The notes under the pieces are model-generated. The model searched no databases. It saw only the letters and a list, made by a program, of their open reading frames with translations, and was not told the origin of the DNA. 20,261 bases of DNA from Betaproteobacteria bacterium (lineage in GTDB: Bacteria > Pseudomonadota > Gammaproteobacteria > Burkholderiales > Rhodocyclaceae): contig JAPTVL010000449.1 in the NCBI GenBank assembly GCA_028065725.1, forward strand, positions 1 to 20,261, in the 5' to 3' direction. Shown here piece by piece: positions 14,121-20,261 of the stretch (its first letter is position 1; each line of letters begins with the position of its first letter). Position numbers and translations under genes: made by a program.

Positions 14121-15211
14121 GGCTTAAAGCCTTCAAAGGTGATGGCATCGGAAAAAGGCGAAATGCTGGAATATAGTTTCTCCTCCTGCACGGCCTGCCG
14201 CTTGAGTGGCTCGGGCAGGTCTTCCCATTGCGCCGATTCAGGATCGCGATTCATGGCAATAGCGTGGCTTGCGCTGTAGATAAACCGGTTAATATTTAAA
14301 ATCGGTATTTGTCGAACATATTTAAAACCGTAATCCAGAAAAATCTGCTTCAAACTTTTCACATCGAACATAATCAAATGACGGGGCGCTTCCAGGAGTC
14401 GACTGTTTTCTTTCCACACCCGATTGCTTGCGCCTTCCAGATTCGGCACAGTAAGCCAGATCCGCCCACCGGGCCGTAGGATTCTGAAGGTCTCCCTCAG
14501 CGCACCCACCGGGTCGTGCAGATGTTCGAGCACATGACTCAGCGTGATTTCATCAAAACTCTCTGACTCTAAGCCGGTGTCTGGGAAAGACCCCTGATGC
14601 ACGGTCAGCCCATGGCTGCGCGCCTGGGCGCAGGCCTTTGGATCAATCTCCAGACCCTCGGCCTGGTAACCCAAAGTTTGGGCCGTCCAGACGAAATAAC
14701 CATTGCCGCAACCGGCATCAAGCAGGCGGTTATGTCCGGGCTTTGGTGCAGGCAGATGGCGGATGTGATTGTCCATCCATAGGCGTTTCGCAGAAAACCC
14801 TTGCATGATCCATCGTCCGCCCGGTATGCGGGGACGAAAGCGGTAACCATAGTGGGTGTTGAGGTAATCGTTGCGCAGGCCGTGCCACATCCATTTTATC
14901 GGAGAGTTGCTGCTAGGTAAGGGGCCGCTTCCGGTTTGCCAATCTCCGTGCGTGTAATAATTGGCATAAGCCCGTCCAATACTCTCCACAGTGGGGCGGG
15001 GATCGAGATACCCGACTCCGCAACCCCCGCATCGCCACATTTTCCAAACACCGGGCGCGGAGAAGAAGATTTTGTCGCGCAAGTTGTCGTAGAGCAATGA
15101 TCGCTCGGGTACACCGCAGACCGGGCATTGCCCCAAAGCCTCCAGATCCCCGGTCGGCCAATCTCCCTGTGGTGGGGCACGGTGGGCACTGCTTTTGTTG
15201 ACGTCGTTCAC
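14117..15211 (-). CDS. SAM-dependent methyltransferase with N-terminal zinc-finger-like motif
   Basis: A 364-residue protein. Residues 29-65 contain two CxxC pairs (CPVC at 29-32, CGGC at 61-64), as in the small metal-binding part of many sugar-modifying methyltransferases. The Rossmann core has motif I LLDAGCGNGYF (163-173), the acidic EGLEID at about 185-190 and HVLEHLHDP (226-234), followed by LRPGGRIWLTVPN. It probably methylates a sugar of the glycan or its lipid-linked precursor; the target is unknown. Start GTG 15211 is chosen because GGAGG stands 5 bases upstream and GTGA overlaps the flippase stop; the frame is open further but lies inside that gene. The stop overlaps the next ATG. 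Confidence 0.88.
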   Translation of the reverse strand: MNDVNKSSAHRAPPQGDWPTGDLEALGQCPVCGVPERSLLYDNLRDKIFFSAPGVWKMWRCGGCGVGYLDPRPTVESIGRAYANYYTHGDWQTGSGPLPSSNSPIKWMWHGLRNDYLNTHYGYRFRPRIPGGRWIMQGFSAKRLWMDNHIRHLPAPKPGHNRLLDAGCGNGYFVWTAQTLGYQAEGLEIDPKACAQARSHGLTVHQGSFPDTGLESESFDEITLSHVLEHLHDPVGALRETFRILRPGGRIWLTVPNLEGASNRVWKENSRLLEAPRHLIMFDVKSLKQIFLDYGFKYVRQIPILNINRFIYSASHAIAMNRDPESAQWEDLPEPLKRQAVQEEKLYSSISPFSDAITFEGFKP

Positions 15212-16674
15212 GGATGCCTCCAAGACTGTATTGGAGAGAAGCGGCGCAGACCGTGCGAGGATCGCAGTAGTATCTGCCGCAGCTCGGGCGCTATCCACAG
15301 CGCCCAGAGCATACTGAATACCATCAAAAACACTGCCGCGATGCTGTATGCGGAAAGTATACGATGCGGCGCGAGCACGACTGCAAGCCCTATCATGCCC
15401 AAGGCGGGCAACGCATAACCCAACCGCAGGGGAAGCCGCGCAAAATAAAGGAGTAAAAGCGCATCTACGGCTACGCGCAGACTCCACGCCAGAGCCGCAC
15501 CCGGCAGGCCCAACCAGTGAATCCCTCCCCAGAGCAGCAGGAGAAAAAACGGTAGCTCAAGGAGGTGCAATTTAGCGGTAATGTCCGGGCGACCCTGCCC
15601 TTGAAGAAGGCCATAGGGAATAAATGCGAGCCCGTTGATCCAAATACCCACCAGCAGAATCATGCCCGCCATGGACCCATGCCGGGAGAACTCCGGGCTA
15701 ATCCAGTGCGTCAGGAAAAGGGGGAGCAGGGCAATACCTATGACGGTGATAGGCGTCATGACGGCCATGATCAAATGCAATCCGCGTTCCGCCAGTTGTT
15801 TGCCTTTCCCGCTTTCGGTACGCGAAAAGCGGGGGAAAAGGCTGATGGAGAGTGCGCCGGGGAGTATGGAAACGCGATTGACGAGATTATAGGGCACCGT
15901 GTAATAGGTGACGGCCTGGACGTTCATCATGGCGCCGATCAGCATGCGGTCGAAGGTGACCAGCATCGGTCCGACGATATTGCTAATAGAAATCCAGCCC
16001 CCGTAGGTGAACAGGGCGCGGGCGCGGGCGCGATCGAACAATGCGGAAGGCAAGATGGGCAAAAAACGCCAGACGCCGACAAACTGGAGCAACAAGCCGG
16101 CAGCACGGGCAATGACCACGGCAGGAATCAGCCAGGTGAGTTCGGGACTGATGAAAATCGCCACAAGAAGCGGGCCAATCTGAGTTAAGGCAGTGTTGAA
16201 CACCCCGATGAGGTTCATGTAGGCAAAGCGCTCGCGTGCCTCCAGTGCGCCCGCCAACACACCGCCCAGGGTGCCCAGCGGCAGGGCTGCGGCAATCCAC
16301 GGCAAGCTCGCAAGCACGCTGCGGCGCATGGTTTCGGACATTTGAAAAAAGTGGGTGAACACCGGCTGTGCGGCGGCGTAGAGCACGACTGCGCCCAAAA
16401 GACCAAAACTCAGATTCAGCCACAGCGCGGTCCAAAAGGTGGTGCTGCGCACCGCAGGCGCTTCGTCATGCTGGCGGGCCAGATGATAGGCACTCGCGCG
16501 CGAAAGCCCCATTTCAAAAACACCGAAGTAGCCGGTGAACAACCAGATGATGGCCAACACCCCGTACCGTGCCTCACCGATGGCGTGCAGGTAGAGGGGT
16601 ACAGTGACCAGCGAAACCCCTAGCGGCGCGATCCGCCCTAACAGATTGTAAAGGGTGTTACGCCGGATGCTCAT
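15208..16674 (-). CDS. Wzx-type polysaccharide flippase (MOP superfamily)
   Basis: A 488-residue membrane protein with about twelve to fourteen hydrophobic segments along its whole length. The N-terminal NTLYNLLGRIAPLGVSLVTV followed by GEARYGVLAIIW and FGVFEMGLSRA is the typical opening of the polysaccharide transporter (PST/Wzx) group, and polar arginine clusters such as FDRARARALF lie between segments. It would move the lipid-linked repeat unit from the cytoplasmic to the periplasmic face. ATG 16674 is preferred over an upstream GTG because it overlaps the final stop of the degraded ugd frame (ATGA, 16671-16674). The substrate cannot be deduced. Confidence 0.9.
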   Translation of the reverse strand: MSIRRNTLYNLLGRIAPLGVSLVTVPLYLHAIGEARYGVLAIIWLFTGYFGVFEMGLSRASAYHLARQHDEAPAVRSTTFWTALWLNLSFGLLGAVVLYAAAQPVFTHFFQMSETMRRSVLASLPWIAAALPLGTLGGVLAGALEARERFAYMNLIGVFNTALTQIGPLLVAIFISPELTWLIPAVVIARAAGLLLQFVGVWRFLPILPSALFDRARARALFTYGGWISISNIVGPMLVTFDRMLIGAMMNVQAVTYYTVPYNLVNRVSILPGALSISLFPRFSRTESGKGKQLAERGLHLIMAVMTPITVIGIALLPLFLTHWISPEFSRHGSMAGMILLVGIWINGLAFIPYGLLQGQGRPDITAKLHLLELPFFLLLLWGGIHWLGLPGAALAWSLRVAVDALLLLYFARLPLRLGYALPALGMIGLAVVLAPHRILSAYSIAAVFLMVFSMLWALWIAPELRQILLRSSHGLRRFSPIQSWRHP

Positions 16675-17318
16675 CGGCGCACCCCAAAGACGCACGGAGT
16701 AAGCGGCTGCCAGGTCGGGGCGGAAGTGGCCACGCCGTCTGCGCTGTTGGCCATATACGGCCGCCCGATGCCATGATATTCAAAGCCTGCCTGGCGGCAG
16801 CATGGTCGGGTCGTAGAGGTTGCGACCATCGATGATCAGGGGCGGCGCAGGAGTTCCTTGAGGCGGTCGAAATCCAGGCTGCGGAAGACCTGCCACTCTG
16901 TGCAAATGACCAGGGCGTCGGCGCCTTCGCAGGCCGCATTGGAGTCGGCACAGAGTTGCAGATCGGCTCTTTCGCCTTAGATACGCCGGGTTTCGCCCTG
17001 AGCGGCGGGGTCGTAGGCCTGCACCCGGGCGCCGCGACGCCAGAGACCTTCCATGAGCCCCCGGCCTGGGGGCATCGCGCATATCGTCGGTATTGGGTTT
17101 GAAGGCGAGCCCCCAGAGGGCGATGCGGGCGCCTTGCAGGTCTTCCCCTAGGACGGCGGCGAGCTTGTGCTCCAGCACTGGCTTCTGGCGGTTGTTCACC
17201 CCTTCCACGGCGGCGAGCAGGGGGGTGACCAGCGTCTGGGCTACGGCGCTGGCGCCATCGCGTCCATCGAGCAGGCGCAGCAGCCGCGGCTTGCGCCAAA
17301 GCAATGAGTGACCTCTCA
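16671..17318 (-). pseudogene. ugd: ugd (UDP-glucose 6-dehydrogenase family) 3' remnant, degraded
   Basis: Pieces of the C-terminal third of a nucleotide-sugar dehydrogenase are readable in order but in different frames: [10 protein letters not shown] near 17315; [17 protein letters not shown] and [19 protein letters not shown]; then [17 protein letters not shown]; an in-frame TAA at 16977-16979 where a tyrosine is expected; [29 protein letters not shown]; and [11 protein letters not shown]. At least four frameshifts and one stop are needed. The NAD-binding domain and the catalytic Cys region are missing; homology begins abruptly at about 17318. The last frame ends in a TGA overlapping the flippase ATG, so ugd and flippase were probably neighbours in the donor. 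Ugd would have made UDP-glucuronic acid; that supply is not provided by this copy. Confidence 0.88.
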
Positions 17319-17371
17319 TGCGCGTGCACCCAAGCCGTGCAGGATGCGGCGGTTGATGTGGTGGTCCATGG

Positions 17372-19102
17372 TCAGATAGGGACGCCCGGGGACGTTGCGC
17401 GGCCTGTGGCGCTGTGGGTGGCGCTGGATCCCGGCTCGGCGCTGCGCGCCGTCCGGGATGATGTCAAAGAAGAAACATGCGTCGTGCGGGGTGACGTCTT
17501 TAGGGCTGTCATCCCCGCGGAGGCGGGGATCCAGTGGCTCTTGCGGGGCGCCCGTCTGGATCCCGGCTCGGCCCTGCGGGCCGTCCGGGATGACATCAGG
17601 AAAGAAGAGCGGGCCGTGCGGGATGACGTCGGGGACGGCGGCATGCCGGAGCGGTGCGTGTCGCGGGCGGATGCGGTGTCCAGGTGGCGCCGGGCCAGCC
17701 ATGCGCAGAGCACCGCCAGCGTGGCTTCCAGTGCCAGCGTGCGTAGCGCGTAGTCGACGCTGGCGTGCAACAACAGCAGCAGCACACCGATGGCGGCGGC
17801 GCAGCGCAGCAGCATGGGCAGTGCGGCGTGTGCGTCTGCGGCGGCCATGGCCGGCAGCATGCGCCACGCGCGCAGGCTGCGCCACAGCCACCATGCCACG
17901 AACGCCAGCATCAGCAGCAGCGCCGGCACACCGCCTTCCAGCCACAGTTCGAGGTAATCGTCATGGGCGTGGTTGACGTAGGGCGGGATCAGCGTGGCGC
18001 GCGCCTGGAACTGCGGCAGCACGTGCACGAAGCTGCCAATGCCGCTACCCAGCCAGCCATAGTGTTGGGCGGCTATCCATGTGGTGCGCATGATCCACCA
18101 GCGCGCATCCGCGAACGGGTCCTGGTGCAGGCGTGCCAGTACCGCGTACAGCCCCCACTGCAGGGACAGCATCGCGATGACCAGCAGCGTCAAGGCCACG
18201 CGCCGCGCCAGTCGTGGCTTGGCCTGACCGGCGCGCCAAGCCAGCACCACGATGGCCAGCAGCGTCAGTGCACCTAGCGCGACGCCGGCGCGTGACTGCG
18301 TGAGCAGCAGCCCGATCAGCAATGCCGCCAGCATGACCCAGCCCGCGGCCATGGCCAGCGCGCGGCGCGCGGCCTGCGCGCGCGGTTGCAGCCACAGCGC
18401 TATCAGCCACGCGGCGGTGAGCAGCATGGCCACGTTCAGCAGATCGGCGAAGTGGTCGCGATTGGCGAAAAAGCCCTCGGCGCTGCTGCGCTGGGTATAC
18501 GCGAACAGGCGCAGCGGACTGCCGGGCCCACCCGCCACCTGCGCGAAACCCAGCAGCGCGCCGGCCAGCGCCAGCAGTGGAATCAGCGCCGTCAGGCGCG
18601 TGAGGGCGCGCGTATCCAGCGTGAGCGCGGCCACGAACAGCGACGCGCCGGGCAGCAGCGCCAGCCACGCGCGCCAGGTGCTGTCCGGATCGAGACTGAG
18701 CGGCGCCCAATGCGGCGCGATGCCCACCGCTGCTTGCTGCGTGGCCAGCACAGCGCGGCCGGGCAACGCCGTCCACAGCGCGGGCGGCAACGGCAGCAGT
18801 TGCAGCAACGGCAGTGCCAGCACGGCCGTCAGCAGCGACAGCTCGAGGCGATACGGGTGCAGCGCCGGCGCCGGCCACGCGGCTACCAGCAGCACCGCCA
18901 GCAGCAGGCCGGTGGCGATGACGATGGCATCGCCCGGCAGACCCTGCATGGTGCCGCCACCCAGCAGCAGCGCCGCCGCCAGCACGATCGCAGCGGCGGG
19001 CGCGGTCAGTCGTGCGGACCGGTCCTGCGCATGCCGCCGGGAGGACGTGGGCCCTGAAAAAACCGCGGCCCGGTGCGAGGCCGGGCCGGTGGTCGTGGAC
19101 AT
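17372..19102 (-). CDS. Wzy/WaaL-type polysaccharide polymerase or O-antigen ligase (2) with repeat-encoded tail
   Basis: A 576-residue membrane protein. Residues 34-475 hold about ten to twelve hydrophobic segments; [13 protein letters not shown] (211-223) and [15 protein letters not shown] (377-391) are the conserved polar stretches of the O-antigen ligase/Wzy_C family, the second being strongly diagnostic. It should act in the periplasm on lipid-linked glycan. The family fold ends near 475. Residues 487-576 are low-complexity, Ser/Arg/Thr-rich and encoded by hairpin repeats ([24 protein letters not shown]), so the original stop was probably lost to repeat insertion. ATG 19102 follows the FecR-like gene's stop by 9 bases. 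Whether this or the 9029-10495 gene is polymerase and which is ligase is open. Confidence 0.85.
   Translation of the reverse strand: MSTTTGPASHRAAVFSGPTSSRRHAQDRSARLTAPAAAIVLAAALLLGGGTMQGLPGDAIVIATGLLLAVLLVAAWPAPALHPYRLELSLLTAVLALPLLQLLPLPPALWTALPGRAVLATQQAAVGIAPHWAPLSLDPDSTWRAWLALLPGASLFVAALTLDTRALTRLTALIPLLALAGALLGFAQVAGGPGSPLRLFAYTQRSSAEGFFANRDHFADLLNVAMLLTAAWLIALWLQPRAQAARRALAMAAGWVMLAALLIGLLLTQSRAGVALGALTLLAIVVLAWRAGQAKPRLARRVALTLLVIAMLSLQWGLYAVLARLHQDPFADARWWIMRTTWIAAQHYGWLGSGIGSFVHVLPQFQARATLIPPYVNHAHDDYLELWLEGGVPALLLMLAFVAWWLWRSLRAWRMLPAMAAADAHAALPMLLRCAAAIGVLLLLLHASVDYALRTLALEATLAVLCAWLARRHLDTASARDTHRSGMPPSPTSSRTARSSFLMSSRTARRAEPGSRRAPRKSHWIPASAGMTALKTSPRTTHVSSLTSSRTARSAEPGSSATHSATGRATSPGVPI
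17428..17459. repeat. Single hairpin A, inverted, inside the tail of the Wzy-like gene
   Basis: This is the reverse complement of the copy 2/3 hairpin A, with inner stem GGCGC/GCGCC and outer stem ATCCCGG/CCGGGAT intact. It is followed on the plus strand by GATGTCAAAGAAG, the same outer flank as the left-hand copies. There is no partner hairpin on its inner side. Confidence 0.85.
17511..17591. repeat. Paired-hairpin element, inverted copy, inside the tail of the Wzy-like gene
   Basis: A short hairpin (17511-17530: ATCCCCGC, GGAG, GCGGGGAT) and a reversed hairpin A (17560-17591, inner stem GGCCC/GGGCC) face each other across about 29 bases, with inner edges GGATCCAG and CTGGATCC inverted. The outer flanks GTC and GACATCAGG match the other elements. 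Two further core-like ends (CGGGATGACGTC, at about 17610-17630) follow. All lie in the reading frame of the gene. Confidence 0.85.
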
Positions 19103-19111
19103 GGCTCAGCC

Positions 19112-19549
19112 TCAGGGGCTGATGGGATTGTGGTAGCTGTTGCCGCCACCGCTGGCCGCGGCGATCAGCGCCACGCTGGCGATGCCGCCGATGAGGATGT
19201 AGGGCGTGTAGTCGGTATGCGAGGGATCCATCATCGCCGTGTTGTCCTGCTGCGTGCCGGTAACTGCCAGCGCGCTCTTGCAGTCCGGGGTAACGGTGAG
19301 CGAGGAGTTGGGCATCAGGCTCAGCGTGCAGCCGTTACCGTATTCGATGCTGGCGTCGGAACCGCCCATCACCAGGATGCGGTCGCCGACGCCGAGCGGC
19401 ATGCCGGCCTTGGCCTCCACGAACTTGCCACCCTGGTTGACCATCACCTTGCCCTGCACCTTGTAGAGCAGGGCCACGGGGTTGGCCTGCGCCACCCCGA
19501 CCATACCCAGCGCCAGTGCGAGTGCCAGACCGATGCGTTGGACCTTCAT
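19112..19549 (-). CDS. Small exported FecR-domain-like protein
   Basis: A 145-residue protein. Residues 1-22 are a clear Sec signal peptide (KVQRIGLALALALGMVGVAQA, cleavage after AQA). Residues 27-88 follow the FecR-like beta pattern: 'V.GKV.V..GGKFVEAKAGMPLGVGDRILVMGGSDASIEYGNGC.LSLMPNSSL', with Cys74 and Cys90 able to form a disulfide. A hydrophobic helix at about 116-133 (YILIGGIASVALIAAAS) is followed by a Gly/Asn-rich end. It is much shorter than true FecR regulators and lacks their cytoplasmic domain, so it is more likely an envelope-associated accessory of the polysaccharide system; that is inference from context. ATG 19549 has GGAGG 6 bases upstream. It lies between an unknown protein and a Wzy-like gene. 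Confidence 0.75.
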   Translation of the reverse strand: MKVQRIGLALALALGMVGVAQANPVALLYKVQGKVMVNQGGKFVEAKAGMPLGVGDRILVMGGSDASIEYGNGCTLSLMPNSSLTVTPDCKSALAVTGTQQDNTAMMDPSHTDYTPYILIGGIASVALIAAASGGGNSYHNPISP

Positions 19550-19587
19550 GGCTGCCCTCCTCCGGGTTGCAAATCCGCTGTTGCAGC

Positions 19588-20261
19588 CTACTCCCGCGCG
19601 CCGGGCCGGTGCAAGCCGCTGCTGCGCGCGGCGGCCGGTACCGGTGGTGCGGGCAGGCGCATGGCGCGCAGGCCGGTGAAGGCAGCGCGGCCCTCGGCCC
19701 ACTGCTCGGCGGCGATGCGGTAGGCCAGGCGCAGGCTGAGCCACTGTGCACCGCAGCCCTGCCCCGCGGCCGGCACCGCGGCCTCGAAAGAGAATGGACG
19801 CCACGGCTGGCTGCCGCGCAGGCGCGCGCTGGCAGCCAGCACGCGGCCGTCGCCGGCGCAGCTCAGCACCCACTGCAGCCCGCGGTGGTTCTGCAGGTCG
19901 TCCAGGCGCACCTGGCCGCCGATGCGGTAGTGCCCCGGCGCCAGCACCAGCAGTTGCGCCACCTGTCCCCACAACGGCACGCGCTGGCCCAGGAAATGCA
20001 GGCGCAGGGCACTACCGCGTGCATCGTCCAGCGGACCAGTGGCGATCTCGAGGCCGGGCACGTAACCGATGCGCCAGTCGAAGCCGCGGTTGCTGGGGAC
20101 ATCGCGGAAATCGCCGTCGTAGATGTTGTCGAGGTGCTGCTGCTGCGCGGCCGGCAGGCTCTCGACCCAGGCGATGTAGGCCTGCATCCACCGCCGCTGC
20201 CCGATCAGGCGCTCGAGGTAGGCCGACCAGTCGGCTGCATCCAGCGCCCCCGGCAGCGGGC
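19588..20261 (-). CDS. Unrecognised protein, C-terminal part (5' end beyond the window)
   Basis: The frame is open to the right edge and ends with TAG at 19588-19590, giving 223 visible residues. The first 45 or so (YLERLIGQRRWMQAYIAWVESLPAAQQ) look like a helical, TPR-like repeat end. Residues after about 60 form a beta-rich region (GYVPGLEIATG, LRLHFLGQRVPLWG, LLVLAPGHYRIGGQVRLDDL, LQWVLSC, GCGAQWLSLRL), resembling a jelly-roll or carbohydrate-binding-type sandwich. There is no signal peptide or membrane span in the visible part. An internal ATG at 20187 exists but the upstream codons continue the same coding style, so it is not taken as the start. Its place just upstream of the FecR-like and Wzy-like genes suggests a part in the polysaccharide system. 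I cannot name a family. Confidence 0.6.
   Translation of the reverse strand, partial: PLPGALDAADWSAYLERLIGQRRWMQAYIAWVESLPAAQQQHLDNIYDGDFRDVPSNRGFDWRIGYVPGLEIATGPLDDARGSALRLHFLGQRVPLWGQVAQLLVLAPGHYRIGGQVRLDDLQNHRGLQWVLSCAGDGRVLAASARLRGSQPWRPFSFEAAVPAAGQGCGAQWLSLRLAYRIAAEQWAEGRAAFTGLRAMRLPAPPVPAAARSSGLHRPGARE

Noticed and set aside
15212..15487. A longer N-terminus for the methyltransferase
   Set aside because: It lies inside the flippase gene, has no ribosome-binding site as good as GGAGG before GTG 15211, and adds low-complexity sequence.
16658..17329. Separate small genes of 179 and 223 codons
   Set aside because: Each open frame contains only alternating pieces of one nucleotide-sugar dehydrogenase; they are frames of the ugd remnant.
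17318..17371. A 17-codon peptide [17 protein letters not shown] between the Wzy-like gene and the ugd remnant
   Set aside because: It is too short to judge and has no recognisable homology; it may be a scrap of another gene left at the recombination joint.
1..20261. tRNA, rRNA or riboswitch genes, phage attachment sites or insertion-sequence transposases
   Set aside because: I found no cloverleaf, rRNA stretch, conserved riboswitch core, integrase or transposase reading frame on either strand by reading alone; a covariance-model search would be needed to exclude small RNAs.

Overview
The window looks like part of a surface-polysaccharide (O-antigen or exopolysaccharide) locus from a GC-rich gammaproteobacterium. 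A xanthomonad/Rhodanobacteraceae-like host is my best guess, from the strongly GC-rich codon use, the dispersed 'GTCATCCCGGACGGC' hairpin repeats and the overall gene style. This is inference from the sequence, not a database result.

Layout, left to right. Positions 1-312 (+) hold the tail of a RelB-like antitoxin and a complete RelE-type toxin gene starting with TTG. Positions about 409-845 and 2062-2452 are dense fields of small inverted repeats: pairs of 32-nt hairpins arranged as MITE/REP-like doublets, plus a degenerate 29-33 bp tandem series of their outer end. A second toxin-antitoxin module (Xre/MbcA-type antitoxin and RES-domain toxin, minus strand, 888-1930) sits between the two fields. 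From 2551 to the right edge all genes are on the minus strand, so the operon runs from right to left.

Read in transcription order, the operon has: a partial unknown protein (past 20261 to 19588); a small exported FecR-like protein (19549-19112); a Wzy/WaaL-type membrane protein whose last 90 residues are encoded by hairpin repeats (19102-17372); a wrecked ugd remnant (17318-16671); a Wzx-type flippase; a SAM methyltransferase; a GT2; a GT4; a second GT2; an SGNH-hydrolase remnant that has lost its middle but kept its start and stop overlaps; a second Wzy/WaaL-type membrane protein; a GT4; an AsnB-type amidotransferase; and three GT4 genes. Most joints are 4-bp ATGA or GTGA stop/start overlaps, which points to translational coupling.

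Together the seven glycosyltransferases would build a repeat unit, the methyltransferase and the amidotransferase could decorate it, the flippase would export it, and the Wzy/WaaL-like proteins would polymerise or ligate it. No initiating phosphoglycosyltransferase, chain-length regulator or outer-membrane exporter lies in the window, so the pathway is incomplete here. Composition is mosaic. Genes at about 7989-9032 and 11787-14120 are clearly AT-richer than their neighbours, and the block from the methyltransferase to the ugd remnant is intermediate, which suggests the locus was assembled from several sources. The hairpin repeats lie at the two edges of the glycan block and next to the degraded ugd.
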